Of a stretch of 64,000 bases of DNA, positions 51,990-60,595 are shown one piece after another. Positions within the stretch are counted from its first letter, which is position 1. Every line of letters starts with the position of its first letter. The DNA is taken from positions 124,001-188,000 of the forward strand of contig NZ_SLVY01000012.1 in NCBI RefSeq assembly GCF_004345605.1, in the 5' to 3' direction. The notes beneath the pieces were generated by a model. That model worked only from the letters and a program-made list of their open reading frames with translations. It was not told where the DNA came from and ran no database searches. This stretch comes from Rhodococcus sp. SMB37. Lineage in GTDB: Bacteria > Actinomycetota > Actinomycetes > Mycobacteriales > Mycobacteriaceae. The position numbers and the translations under genes are program-made.

Positions 51990-52607
51990 TCAGCGCCATG
52001 CGAATACCGGTTGTTCGAGACCATCGATACGAGTGTGCCGACGATGGAGTGCCACCTCACGGAACTGGTAGACCACAGCGGCGGTAGGTGCGTGGATGAG
52101 GTGGCCACGGAACGGCCACTGGATGACCGGCTTGTCGGATTCGGGGATGTCGACGAATCGCGGCTCGCTGTCCAGCTCTGCCTCCGTGACGGAGAACAGG
52201 ACGTCGACCTCGTCGGGGCTCGGCTTCAGATCGGCGATCGCGGCGTCGGAGCGTACGACGAACGGTGACATCACGTATCCGGATCGGGTCACGTAGTCGT
52301 CGAGCCGTCCCACGATGGCGTCCGGAGGGGCGTCGAGCCCGAGTTCTTCGTGCAATTCCCGCAACGCCGCCTCTTCGGGTGTCTCGCCCGGGTCGAGGCG
52401 TCCGCCGGGGAGCGCGAATTGGCCGGGGTGCGCGCGCAACTTCGTCGGTCGACGTGTCAGGGGCATGACCGGGCTACCGGCGCCGTCGTCCAGAACGGCG
52501 ATGACGACGGCGGCGTGACGGCGCCCTTCGAGCGGAATCCGACGCGACTCGAAGCGTGCGAAGGAATCCCGAAGTGTCGTATGCGTCAGTGCGCTCGATA
52601 TGGGCAT
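51990..52607 (-). CDS. Nudix hydrolase
   Basis: A 205-residue Nudix protein. The box G-x5-E-x7-REUxEExGU is complete in GRLDPGETPEEAALRELHEELGL (about residues 69-91, given here in part: ALRELHEELGL). The upstream HPGQFALPGG is characteristic of the CoA pyrophosphatase (NudL/Nudt7-8) subfamily, so coenzyme A hydrolysis is likely. It starts at ATG 52607 with GATAAT about 9 bases upstream, suggesting a leaderless transcript. It is separated from pgsA by 74 bp. Confidence 0.9.
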   Translation of the reverse strand: MPISSALTHTTLRDSFARFESRRIPLEGRRHAAVVIAVLDDGAGSPVMPLTRRPTKLRAHPGQFALPGGRLDPGETPEEAALRELHEELGLDAPPDAIVGRLDDYVTRSGYVMSPFVVRSDAAIADLKPSPDEVDVLFSVTEAELDSEPRFVDIPESDKPVIQWPFRGHLIHAPTAAVVYQFREVALHRRHTRIDGLEQPVFAWR

Positions 52608-52610
52608 ATT

Positions 52611-52644
52611 TTGACATTATCCCAACTAAACTTCTGTTTATAAA
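52611..52644. promoter_or_regulatory. AT-rich divergent promoter island
   Basis: The stretch is strikingly AT-rich. On the minus strand TTTATA (52644-52639) and GATAAT (52621-52616) are 17 bp apart and point at the Nudix ATG. On the plus strand TTGACA (52611-52616) and TATAAA (52639-52644) are 22 bp apart, which is too long for an ideal sigma-70-type promoter of the phosphotransferase gene. Confidence 0.5.
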
Positions 52645-52758
52645 GGTATTCCGTCAAGTCCGAAATCTGCATGTCGGAACTGGAGACAGCTGTATCCAGT
52701 CCGACTACGCTCCCTCACACGCGATTCCGTCGTCCCCACCGAACCGAGAAGGGACACC

Positions 52759-53778
52759 ATGAGCACCGACCCCGCGGGCCTGGATACCAGGCTCCTCCGC
52801 AGTTACCTCCGGACCGCTGCCCCCCACCTGTTCGACGGACCTCTGACCGCCCGCCTGATCAGCGGTGGACGATCGAACCTCACCTACGGCGTGAGCGACG
52901 GCAGGCGGGAACTCGTCCTGCGGCGACCACCGCTCGGACACGTGTTGAGAACCGCGCACGACATGACCCGCGAGCACCGCGTGATCACTGCGCTCGCCGG
53001 AACCGAGGTACCTGTGCCGCGCACCTTCCTGCTGTGTGCCGATACCGAGATCATCGGGGCACCCTTCTACATCATGGAACTGGTCGAGGGCACACCGTTT
53101 CGCACGGCCGAGGAACTCGCGCCTCTCGGGCGGGATCGGGTGCGTGCGATCTCCGAGCGGATGGTCGACACCCTGGCAAGGCTGCACTCGGTGCAGCCGG
53201 CAGCGGTAGGGCTCGAGGACTTCGGCCGGGCCGAAGGATTCCTCGAACGCCAGGTGCGCCGGTGGCAGACGCAACTCGACGCGTCCCGGAGCCGCACACT
53301 CGAAGGCGCCGATGAACTGCACCGGTTACTGGTCGAGCAGCTACCCGCGACGAGCGGTTCTACGATCGTGCACGGCGACTACCGCCTCGACAACGTGCTG
53401 ATAGGCGAGAACGATCAGGTTGCGGCGGTGCTGGATTGGGAGATGGCAACTCTCGGTGATCCGCTCACCGACGTCGCGCTGCTCATGGTCTACCAGCAGC
53501 TTGCGCGCAGGGACGGGCCGGTCCCGGTGTCGACGGTGTCGCGCGCCCCCGGTTTCCTCGGCGACGACCAAGCGCTGTCCCGTTATGCGGACGCGAGCGG
53601 CAGGGACCTGTCGGGGATGGCTTTCCATCTGGGGCTGGCCTATTTCAAGCTCGCGGTGATCCTCGAGGGAATCCATTTCCGCTTCCTGCAGGGCCAGACC
53701 GTGGGCGAAGGTTTCAGCGCCTTCGGAGACGCTGTGGAACCCCTCCTCCACGAGGGGGTTTCGGCCCTCCGGAGGTAA
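52759..53778 (+). CDS. APH/ACAD11-like phosphotransferase family protein
   Basis: A 339-residue aminoglycoside-phosphotransferase-fold kinase. N-lobe: LISGGRSNLTYGVSDGRRELVLRRPP (about residues 34-58; nucleotide loop and Lys/Arg). C-lobe: catalytic loop IVHGDYRLDNVLI (about 203-215) and metal-binding LDWEMATLGDP (about 224-236). The variant LRRPP with the GHVLRTAHDM continuation matches bacterial proteins related to the kinase domain of ACAD11, which acts on hydroxyacyl-CoA; antibiotic resistance is less likely. Upstream in-frame start ATG 52759 has AGAAGGGA. YjbR follows 9 bp later. Confidence 0.88.
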   Translation: MSTDPAGLDTRLLRSYLRTAAPHLFDGPLTARLISGGRSNLTYGVSDGRRELVLRRPPLGHVLRTAHDMTREHRVITALAGTEVPVPRTFLLCADTEIIGAPFYIMELVEGTPFRTAEELAPLGRDRVRAISERMVDTLARLHSVQPAAVGLEDFGRAEGFLERQVRRWQTQLDASRSRTLEGADELHRLLVEQLPATSGSTIVHGDYRLDNVLIGENDQVAAVLDWEMATLGDPLTDVALLMVYQQLARRDGPVPVSTVSRAPGFLGDDQALSRYADASGRDLSGMAFHLGLAYFKLAVILEGIHFRFLQGQTVGEGFSAFGDAVEPLLHEGVSALRR

Positions 53779-53787
53779 GGTTCCTCC

Positions 53788-54183
53788 ATGCCGCATCCGA
53801 TCATGTTCGACGAGACGGATCCGTTGCTGGCTCGGGTGCGCGCCCTCGTCCTGGCGTATCCCGGCGCCCAGGAGAAGATCTCGCACGGCCGTCCGTTCTT
53901 CTTCACCAAGACGTCGTTCGCGGTCTACGGCGGATCCGAGAAGGACACCCGCGCACCGTTTCCCCGGTCGTTGATCGTCAAGCCCGACGCCGATGAACGA
54001 CGCGCCCTGCTCGGTGAAGCTCACACGTATCTGCCCATGTACCTGGGTCCGTCGGGGTGGGTCGGCTACGATCTCGACCGCGACGCTGTGGACTGGGCCG
54101 AGGTCGCAGAACTGGTCGACATGTCGTTCCGTGAGACGGCGCCCGTGAAGCTGGTGCGCGAACTGGATGAACGCCTCGGTTGA
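53788..54183 (+). CDS. MmcQ/YjbR-family protein
   Basis: A 131-residue small protein of the YjbR (CyaY-like fold) family: LVLAYPGAQEKISHGRPFFFTKTSFAVYGG at the start, then IVKPDADERRALLG and YLPMYLGPSGWVGYDLD, ending in a helix. The family is thought to bind DNA or metals but has no settled function. Its start is 9 bp after the phosphotransferase stop, so they are probably cotranscribed. It converges on the VOC gene. Confidence 0.85.
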   Translation: MPHPIMFDETDPLLARVRALVLAYPGAQEKISHGRPFFFTKTSFAVYGGSEKDTRAPFPRSLIVKPDADERRALLGEAHTYLPMYLGPSGWVGYDLDRDAVDWAEVAELVDMSFRETAPVKLVRELDERLG

Positions 54184-54221
54184 ACCCCTCGCCCAGGACG
54201 GGCTGATGGGTGCCCGACAGC

Positions 54222-54632
54222 TCAGCCGGCGCTGATGTTGACCATCCATTGAACACCGAACTTGTCGGTGCAGGCTCCGAAGCTGTCACCCCAGGGCGCC
54301 TTCTCGAGCGGCATGGTGATGGCGCCTTCGTCGACGAGTCGGTCCCAGTAGCCGCGGAGTTCGGCCTCGTCGTCGCCGCTCAGCGAGATGGTGAAATTGG
54401 TTCCGGGGGTGTTGTCCATGCCGGGAGGCGTGTCCGAGGCCATCAGCACGAAACCGCTGGCGGTGGTGAGCATCGCATGCATGACCTTGCTGTCCACCGC
54501 GGCGTCGCCGGTAGGTTGCCCCTCCCCGAAGGTGCTGATCGCGAGTTCCCCACCGAAGACGGCCTTGTAGAACTCCATCGCGTCACGCGCGTTGTCACGG
54601 AAGCTGATGTACGGATTGAGTCGAGTGGTCAC
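54222..54632 (-). CDS. VOC-family (PhnB/glyoxalase-like) protein
   Basis: A 136-residue PhnB-type VOC protein: NPYISFRDNARDAMEFYKAVFGGELAISTF at the N-terminus, a LMASDTPPGM strand and the C-terminal DRLVDEGAITMPLEKAPWGDSFGACTDKFGVQWMVN, given here in part as WGDSFGACTDKFGVQW. The fold binds a metal in glyoxalases; PhnB-like members often lack a known substrate. A C-x-D in the last strand may replace the usual ligand. It appears monocistronic. Confidence 0.88.
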   Translation of the reverse strand: MTTRLNPYISFRDNARDAMEFYKAVFGGELAISTFGEGQPTGDAAVDSKVMHAMLTTASGFVLMASDTPPGMDNTPGTNFTISLSGDDEAELRGYWDRLVDEGAITMPLEKAPWGDSFGACTDKFGVQWMVNISAG

Positions 54633-54753
54633 CGCGAGCTCCTGATCTGTCGGAGGAAAGATGAGTCGGCATTACACAGATGGACTCTGTGCATTGCCGT
54701 TTCTCATCGTGTCCCGTCATGCTCGCTCGTGGAGCCTTTCGACGGATCCCGGC

Positions 54754-55404
54754 TCAGGACACCGCCACTGTTCGCCTCACGTTCTCCTCGTCGTCGACAG
54801 CGGAAGCAAGGACCCGACCGACCTTGCTGCGCGCGACCTGCCAGCCTACGAGCTCGCCGCTGGTCGACGTGAACGCGTCTCCGCCATCGGTCGAGTCGGT
54901 CAGGTTGACCGGTTGCACGAGGGTCCAGTCGAGGCCGCTCTCGTGCACGAAGCGGTCCTGGATCACGGTGTCGGCGACCTGTGGCCCGAGAAGCAGCGAG
55001 AACATGAGCTTGTAACGCAACGGCAGCCGGCCGTCGGTGTCACCCACTCCGTATGTGGTCTGGACGATCAGGCGCCGCACGCCGTGACGTTGCATCGCGT
55101 CGATGATGTTGCGGGTCCCGGTGGACCGCACGTCGAGTGCAGTACGCGCCGGGCCACGCAGCCGTACACGGACGGGGTTCTCGGTGATGCCGAGGGTGAC
55201 GATGACGGCGTCCTGGCCGCGGACTGCGCGGTCGACGTCGTCGGGTCGGGTGGCATCGCCGATCACGCCGATGGGTCCGTCGCCGAACGTCTGCTGGGCT
55301 TCGACGGTGCGCACCATGACGGTGACGTCGTGGCCGCGGTCGAGGAGTGCAGTGACGGCAGCACGGCCGGAGCCACCCGTTGCCCCGATGACGAGTACTT
55401 TCAT
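54754..55404 (-). CDS. NAD(P)H-binding atypical SDR (NmrA-like)
   Basis: A 216-residue Rossmann protein; starts MKVLVIGATGGSGRAAV (NADP-binding GATGGSGR). Central VIGDATRPDDVDRAVRGQDAVIVTLG and RRLIVQTTYGVGD follow the atypical SDR/NmrA pattern without a YxxxK pair. ATG 55404 has AGGAGAAC upstream and is preferred to the ORF start at 55440. Such proteins are quinone reductases, sugar-epimerase-like enzymes or redox sensors. It is divergent from an AraC-type regulator gene that probably controls it. Confidence 0.87.
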   Translation of the reverse strand: MKVLVIGATGGSGRAAVTALLDRGHDVTVMVRTVEAQQTFGDGPIGVIGDATRPDDVDRAVRGQDAVIVTLGITENPVRVRLRGPARTALDVRSTGTRNIIDAMQRHGVRRLIVQTTYGVGDTDGRLPLRYKLMFSLLLGPQVADTVIQDRFVHESGLDWTLVQPVNLTDSTDGGDAFTSTSGELVGWQVARSKVGRVLASAVDDEENVRRTVAVS

Positions 55405-55488
55405 GAGGTTCTCCTGAGGTTGTTCGGATGATGTGTCCACCGTATGAACGTTCTTCAGGACGTTCTATGACTCTCCGTCCGACCCTCA

Positions 55489-55523
55489 TGTTCATTCGTC
55501 CTGCGGGGCTGGACGGATGAACA
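55489..55523. promoter_or_regulatory. Inverted repeat in the divergent NmrA-like/AraC gap
   Basis: A 13-bp inverted repeat with one mismatch (55489-55501 against 55511-55523; arms tgttcattcgtcc and ggacggatgaaca, 9-base centre) lies just upstream of the AraC gene. Nearby, acgttct occurs twice as a direct repeat (55448-55467). Both are candidate operators of the AraC regulator. Confidence 0.5.
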
Positions 55524-55544
55524 CCAAGCGGTGAGGGTGAACAC

Positions 55545-56552
55545 ATGACGATCGAGAGGGTTCGGGAGACCGACAACGTGCTCTATCCGTGGACACCGGT
55601 CGATCCACTCGCGGAGGCGCTTCACCTGCTGCGCATGCGTGGCGGCTTCTACTGCCGGTCGGAATTGACCGCGCCGTGGGCGCTGGAGATGCCGCCGGTG
55701 GCCGACAGCGTGAGCTTCCACCTGGTCGTCTCAGGCGAAATGTGGCTCGAGGTCCCCAATTCGGCGTCGGCGCGGCTCCTCCCCGGAGAATTCGTCATCG
55801 TGCCGCACGGGGCGGGACACCTGATGCGGAGCGACCCGAGCGTCCCCAGCACCGGATGCGCGGGACGCGTGGATCTACTCCCCCAGACCATGATCGGCGA
55901 CCACTATTCGGTTCTGCGCTGCGGCGGAGGTGGTGAACGCTCCACTCTGGTGTGCGGGGTCGTCGAGTTCGATCATCCGACTGCACGGCGTCTGGTGGCG
56001 TTGCTGCCGCCCATCCTGCGGATGGACACGACCGCGTCGGCGAGGCGCAGCACGACGACGCAGGTGTTGTCGTTGATGGCCGACGAAGCGCAACACGTGC
56101 TGCCGGGTGGCGAAGCGGTGCTCACGCGATTGGCGGACGTTCTTGTGATCATGGCAATCCGGAGTTGGATCGACTCCGCGCCGGCGGCCCGGCGCGGATG
56201 GATCGGCGCTCTGCAGGACCCACAGGTCGGCCGTGCGCTCGCTGCCGTTCACCGCGCCCCCGAACGGCCGTGGACGGTCGAGTCCCTCGCACGGGAAGCG
56301 GCGATGTCGCGGTCGGCGTTCGCGGCGCGGTTCACCGAGTTGGTCGGCGAACCCGCGATGCGGTACGTCGGTCGATGGCGGATGGAGTCGGCGACCGTCG
56401 CGTTGCAGGACGGCGCGACGGTCGCCGAACTCGCGTCGCGGTCGGGCTACGAGTCCGAAGCGGCGTTCTCGAAGGCATTCAAGAGGATCACAGGCGTGTC
56501 TCCAGGATCGGTCCGCCGCCGCACCGACGGCGTATTCGCCACCCGTCGGTAG
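55545..56552 (+). CDS. AraC-family regulator with cupin N-terminal domain
   Basis: A 335-residue AraC regulator. Residues about 15-190 form a cupin-type ligand domain (GGFYCRSELTAPWALEMP, FHLVVSGEMWLEV, LLPGEFVIVPHGAGH). Residues about 225-325 contain the two helix-turn-helix motifs (WTVESLAREAAMSRSAFAARF and TVAELASRSGYESEAAFSKAFKR). This cupin-AraC type usually activates or represses the adjacent oxidoreductase gene. Its start is 140 bp from the divergent NmrA-like gene, with an inverted repeat between. Confidence 0.9.
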   Translation: MTIERVRETDNVLYPWTPVDPLAEALHLLRMRGGFYCRSELTAPWALEMPPVADSVSFHLVVSGEMWLEVPNSASARLLPGEFVIVPHGAGHLMRSDPSVPSTGCAGRVDLLPQTMIGDHYSVLRCGGGGERSTLVCGVVEFDHPTARRLVALLPPILRMDTTASARRSTTTQVLSLMADEAQHVLPGGEAVLTRLADVLVIMAIRSWIDSAPAARRGWIGALQDPQVGRALAAVHRAPERPWTVESLAREAAMSRSAFAARFTELVGEPAMRYVGRWRMESATVALQDGATVAELASRSGYESEAAFSKAFKRITGVSPGSVRRRTDGVFATRR

Positions 56553-56632
56553 CGCACCGGCATCCGTGGTGCTGCCCGGTTGCCGACGCTCGCAACCTCA
56601 CGAGCGGTCCTGTCCGACCGTTTCGGTGCGCT

Positions 56633-57544
56633 CTACAGGCCGGTGGGCACGCCGGCCTGCTTTCGGTGTTCGGCCTTGATCACCTCGAACAGACTTGTCC
56701 AGTTGTCCCCACCGTGTCCTGCGGCGGTCGCGGCGTCGTACAGGTTCTTGATCGCGTCCGGCAATCCACGCCCAACCCCGGATTCGACACTGGCCTCGAC
56801 GATGTGGCCGGCGGTGGCGCCCATCATCGTCACAGTACTCAGCTCCCCCGGGTGACTGCCCCCGACGAGATCGGCGGCCAACTCTGCGCTCGGCCCGATG
56901 ATCGACGGGATCAGTTGCACATGTTCGTACAGGTCCGCGAGAGCATTCTCGACCGGGCCGCCGACCGACTGGATCAGTGCGGCCGCATGGAGCATGCTCG
57001 CCAGCGTGGTCAGGAAGACATCGAGGTTTGCCAGATAGAAGAGCTGGGCCAGTCGTACGTCGGCACCGAGGAATCGGGTCGACCCTAGAAGCCGCAAGAC
57101 AGGTTCCCAGCGGCGAAAGGCGTCCGGATCCCCGCTGTAATAGGCATAGGCAGCGTCGGTGCCGAGCATCGGTGCGGGCACCATGACCCCGCCCGCGACG
57201 AGGTGGCCGCCCCGACCGGCCACCCAGTCGGCCGCCGACGCGGTGCGTTCCGGGGTATCGGAGCTGAGGTTGACGATGGTCCGGCCGGTCAGATCCTCGA
57301 TCGGGTCGAGAATGTCGTACATCGCCTGATAGTCGGTCAGGCTGAGGATGGTCAGCTCCGATGCCGTGACCGCCGCGGCCGGCTCGGATGCTCTCGTCGC
57401 TCCTGTTTCGACCAGAGCATCGGCGCGCGCCGGTGTCCGGTTCCAGACGGTGACGGGGTGGCCGGCAGCCAGCAGTATGCGAGTCATCGCCTGCCCCATC
57501 GGCCCGAGGCCGATGACGGTGAGCGCAGTAGTGGTCACAGGCAT
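56633..57544 (-). CDS. Imine reductase-like NADPH oxidoreductase, Tyr type
   Basis: A 303-residue protein with an N-terminal Rossmann domain (LTVIGLGPMGQAMTR, VWNRTPAR for NADPH) and the long interdomain helix and helical C-domain of imine reductases. The GGVMVPAPML motif is typical. At the catalytic position it has Y170 (LAQLFYLANL), which is found in S-type imine reductases. It should reduce cyclic imines or iminium ions. It overlaps the next upstream gene (57535-57544) by 10 bp, and both lie behind an HxlR regulator. Other beta-hydroxyacid-dehydrogenase-fold activities are possible. Confidence 0.85.
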   Translation of the reverse strand: MPVTTTALTVIGLGPMGQAMTRILLAAGHPVTVWNRTPARADALVETGATRASEPAAAVTASELTILSLTDYQAMYDILDPIEDLTGRTIVNLSSDTPERTASAADWVAGRGGHLVAGGVMVPAPMLGTDAAYAYYSGDPDAFRRWEPVLRLLGSTRFLGADVRLAQLFYLANLDVFLTTLASMLHAAALIQSVGGPVENALADLYEHVQLIPSIIGPSAELAADLVGGSHPGELSTVTMMGATAGHIVEASVESGVGRGLPDAIKNLYDAATAAGHGGDNWTSLFEVIKAEHRKQAGVPTGL

Positions 57545-58428
57545 GAGAAAGTCCCTTCAGGAGTGGGATGTGCGATGGATTCGACGATGCGCGCGAAACT
57601 GTCGGTGCCGTGGCCGGAGTCCCGTTCTGCGGCGATCAACCTCTGCACCATCGCAATGGGTTGGACGCCGATCCCGGCGTGTGCTGCTGCGTCCAACATC
57701 GTGGACAGGTCGGAGAAATCGAGACTCTGCTGACCGGCGACGGTGTAGTCGCCGCCGTCGATCACCCGGCCGAAGTCGGCGAGTCCGTGGGTCATCGCCG
57801 AGATCCACGGCGCCGCGCGGCCGGCGAAGTCGGTGGCGCTGATGCCGGCGGTGCGGACGAGCGCGGCCCCCTGCATATATCCGGCGAACATCACGTACAT
57901 ACCGGCCAATAGGGCCAGGTCGTACAGAGACGCCAACCCCGCATCGCGGCCGAGGTAGGTGCTCGTGCCCCAGGTGTCGAGAACTTCCTTGCAGCGCCGG
58001 AAGGCCTTCTCGTCCCCGCTGTAGAGAATTTCCGAGCCGGGACCCGCGATCATGGACGGCACCGCCATGATTCCGCCGTCCACATAGGCGATGCCCGCAG
58101 CGACAGCCCAGCGGCCGAGTTCGCGGGCCTCTTCCGGCGAGTTGGTGGTCAGGTTGATCAGCGTGCGGCTTCGCAGCCGGTCGGCGACCGGGTCCAGAGT
58201 GTCGCGAACGGAGGTGTGGTCGAGCAGGCAGACGATGATCAGATCCGCTGCGTCGACTGCATCAGCGGCGGTTGCCGCTTCCACCGCGCCGGCCTGCGCC
58301 AACTCGATTCCCTTACCGGGGGTGCGATTCCAGACGACGACGGAACGGTCGGCCCTCAGCAGCGCGGACGCGAGGGCGCGCCCCATTTCGCCGAGGCCGA
58401 GGATGCTGACGGTGACGGGTGTGTTCAT
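57535..58428 (-). CDS. Imine reductase-like NADPH oxidoreductase, Asp type
   Basis: A 297-residue paralogue of the downstream gene: Rossmann domain VSILGLGEMGRALAS with VWNRTPGKG, then GGIMAVPSMI and GRDAGLASLYDLALLAGMYV. The aspartate D170 is at the same residue number as Y170 in its partner and marks R-type imine reductases. First gene of a two-gene unit transcribed away from an HxlR regulator; the gap between them contains operator-like repeats. The natural substrate is unknown; both enzymes could act on one imine with different stereochemistry, or form a heterodimer. Confidence 0.87.
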   Translation of the reverse strand: MNTPVTVSILGLGEMGRALASALLRADRSVVVWNRTPGKGIELAQAGAVEAATAADAVDAADLIIVCLLDHTSVRDTLDPVADRLRSRTLINLTTNSPEEARELGRWAVAAGIAYVDGGIMAVPSMIAGPGSEILYSGDEKAFRRCKEVLDTWGTSTYLGRDAGLASLYDLALLAGMYVMFAGYMQGAALVRTAGISATDFAGRAAPWISAMTHGLADFGRVIDGGDYTVAGQQSLDFSDLSTMLDAAAHAGIGVQPIAMVQRLIAAERDSGHGTDSFARIVESIAHPTPEGTFSCL

Positions 58429-58521
58429 GACCTGATGTGTTCCTCACGAAAGTGGGATGTTGACAACTGTCGGTGCCGATCGACAGTTGTCATGCTGCCC
58501 ACTAGCTGTGTGTGTAACAAG

Positions 58522-58555
58522 TACCCACTAAATTGTTCGATACCCACCAATTGGT
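58522..58555. promoter_or_regulatory. Operator-like repeats between HxlR and imine-reductase genes
   Basis: Direct repeats TACCCACTAAATTG (58522-58535) and TACCCACCAATTGG (58541-58554) are 19 bp apart, and the second contains the perfect palindrome ACCAATTGGT (58546-58555). Two helical-turn-spaced half-sites are what an HxlR dimer would bind, and the region is AT-rich. Confidence 0.6.
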
Positions 58556-58574
58556 AAGTATCAAGGAGAGTGTG

Positions 58575-58937
58575 ATGCCTCGATCGCCCAGAACCGGCCC
58601 GTACATCTGCGGGATCGATGCCGCAATGGATGTGGTGTCCGGAAAATGGAAGTCGTTGATCCTGTGGGAGCTGGACAACGGCACCCGGCGATTCGGCGAA
58701 CTCAGGCGCGGGCTACCGGGAGTCAGCGAGAAGATGTTGGTTCAGCATCTGCGGGAGATGGAAGCAGACGAGCTCGTTCAACGCGAGGTCTACCGAGAGG
58801 TTCCACCTCGGGTCGAATACTCACTCACCGAGCACGGCCGCAGCTTGAACGCGGCGCTCGGCCCGCTGGGCGTGTGGGGGCAACGGCGGATCGAACGGAT
58901 CGGGGCCGAGCGCGTCTCCATCGAACTCTCGGACTGA
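58575..58937 (+). CDS. HxlR-family transcriptional regulator
   Basis: A 120-residue winged-helix regulator: CGIDAAMDVVSGKWKSLILWEL, then RRFGELRRGLPGVSEKMLVQHLREMEADELVQREVY and the wing PRVEYSLTEHGRSL. The single cysteine (C12) sits in the position used by redox-sensing HxlR proteins. ATG 58575 is preferred; AAGGAG is six bases upstream. It should repress or activate the divergent imine-reductase pair. It ends at the hairpin shared with tRNA-Pro. Confidence 0.9.
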   Translation: MPRSPRTGPYICGIDAAMDVVSGKWKSLILWELDNGTRRFGELRRGLPGVSEKMLVQHLREMEADELVQREVYREVPPRVEYSLTEHGRSLNAALGPLGVWGQRRIERIGAERVSIELSD

Positions 58938-58959
58938 CTCGACGCCACGCGAAACACGA

Positions 58960-58996
58960 AAAGGCCCCGGTGAGATCAGATCTCACCGGGGCCTTT
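58960..58996. terminator. Bidirectional terminator between HxlR gene and tRNA-Pro
   Basis: A perfect inverted repeat of 16 bp (58960-58975 with 58981-58996) around a 5-base centre, with A-rich and T-rich ends (AAAGG...CCTTT), can terminate both the HxlR transcript and the convergent tRNA transcript. Confidence 0.9.
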
Positions 58997-58999
58997 CGG

Positions 59000-59073
<74 letters not shown>

Positions 59074-59164
59074 TCCGCGCTCTCGTCGAGCGCTCGTTGA
59101 GATTACAACAGGTACGGACCGAAAGGCGAATCGGCTGGTCAGCGCCAATTCCGTGGATTCGGGT

Positions 59165-60595
59165 CTACTTGCGTCGGTCGCGCTTCTCCCGTACTCGCAC
59201 GGAGATACGGACGGGGCTGCCGTCGAAGTTGAACTCCTCACGCAGCTTCCGTTCGAGGAAGCGGCGGTAGCCGGCTTCGAGGAAGCCGGTGGTGAACAAC
59301 ACGAACGTCGGCGGACGTGTCGCCGCCTGGGTCGCGAACATCACACGGGGCAGACGTCCACCCCGCATCGGCGGCGGTGTCGCAGCCACCACTTCCTTGA
59401 GCCAGGTGTTGAGTCGGCCCGTGGAGATGCGCTTGTCCCACGACTCGAGTGCGGTTTCCATGGCCGGTACGAGCCTCTGTACGGCGCGGCCGGTCTTGGC
59501 GGAGATGTTGACCCGCGCCGCCCACGGCACGCGCAGCAGATCTCGCTCGATCTCGCGGCCCAGTTCGTGACGTCGGTCCTCGTCGACGAGATCCCACTTG
59601 TTGAACGCGATCACGAGTGCGCGACCCGATTCGACGATCATCGAGATCACTCTCTGGTCCTGCTCGGTGATCGGCACTGACGCATCGATGAGCAGCACCG
59701 CCACCTCCGCGGCGTCGATCGCGGCCCGGGTGCGCAACGATGCGTAGAACTCAGCGCCCGATGCATGGCTGACCCGCTTGCGCAGGCCGGCGGTGTCGAC
59801 GAAGCGCCACGGCTTGCCGCCGAGTTCGACGACCGAGTCCACGGGGTCGACGGTGGTGCCAGCGACGTCGTGCACCACCGACCGCTCGTCGCCCGAAAGT
59901 TTGTTGATCAGGCTGGACTTGCCGACATTCGGCTTGCCCACCAGTGCGACACGGCGGGGCCCTCCCCCACCCGTCCCCTCGCGCGGTGTGGGCGGCATCT
60001 TCTCGAGTAGATCATCGAGCAGATCACCGGTGCCACGACCGTGCGTGGCGGAGACCGAATAGGGCTGGCCGAGCCCGAGCGACCACAACGCGGCCGCTTC
60101 GGCTTCGACGCGGTCGTCGTCAACCTTGTTCGCGACGAGCAGGACCGGTGTCTTCGACCGGCGCAGGACCTTGGCGACTGCCTCGTCGACGGAGGTCGCG
60201 CCGACAGTGGCATCGACGACCACGAGGATTGCGTCGGCGGTGCGCATGGCGACCTCGGCCTGACGCGCCACCGACTGCTGCATCCCCTTGGCATCGGGTT
60301 CCCAGCCACCGGTGTCCTGGACCATGAAGCGTCGGCCGTTCCAGTTCGCCTCGTACGACACACGGTCGCGGGTGACGCCGGGAATGTCCTCGACGACGGC
60401 CTCACGTCGACCGATGATGCGGTTGACCAGGGTGGACTTGCCGACGTTGGGACGGCCTACGACCGCGACTGTCGGGATGGGAACGAACTCTTCGAGGTCG
60501 GCCCCTGTCTCGAAGTCGAGATCCCAGTCCGATTCCTCCGACCACGTGCCGTCGGCACCGTCGTTGATGTACTCCGTTGTGACGTCGTCGCTCAC
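59165..60595 (-). CDS. der: Ribosome-biogenesis GTPase Der (EngA)
   Basis: A 476-residue protein with tandem GTPase domains: G1 motifs GRPNVGKST (first) and GKPNVGKSS (second), DTGGW and DTAGL G3 motifs, NKVDD and NKWD G4 motifs, and a C-terminal KH-like domain (about residues 375-470). The first 45 residues are an acidic extension usual in actinobacteria. Der helps 50S subunit assembly. GTG 60595 overlaps the cmk stop (GTGA), the order of Rv1712-Rv1713. Confidence 0.97.
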   Translation of the reverse strand: MSDDVTTEYINDGADGTWSEESDWDLDFETGADLEEFVPIPTVAVVGRPNVGKSTLVNRIIGRREAVVEDIPGVTRDRVSYEANWNGRRFMVQDTGGWEPDAKGMQQSVARQAEVAMRTADAILVVVDATVGATSVDEAVAKVLRRSKTPVLLVANKVDDDRVEAEAAALWSLGLGQPYSVSATHGRGTGDLLDDLLEKMPPTPREGTGGGGPRRVALVGKPNVGKSSLINKLSGDERSVVHDVAGTTVDPVDSVVELGGKPWRFVDTAGLRKRVSHASGAEFYASLRTRAAIDAAEVAVLLIDASVPITEQDQRVISMIVESGRALVIAFNKWDLVDEDRRHELGREIERDLLRVPWAARVNISAKTGRAVQRLVPAMETALESWDKRISTGRLNTWLKEVVAATPPPMRGGRLPRVMFATQAATRPPTFVLFTTGFLEAGYRRFLERKLREEFNFDGSPVRISVRVREKRDRRK

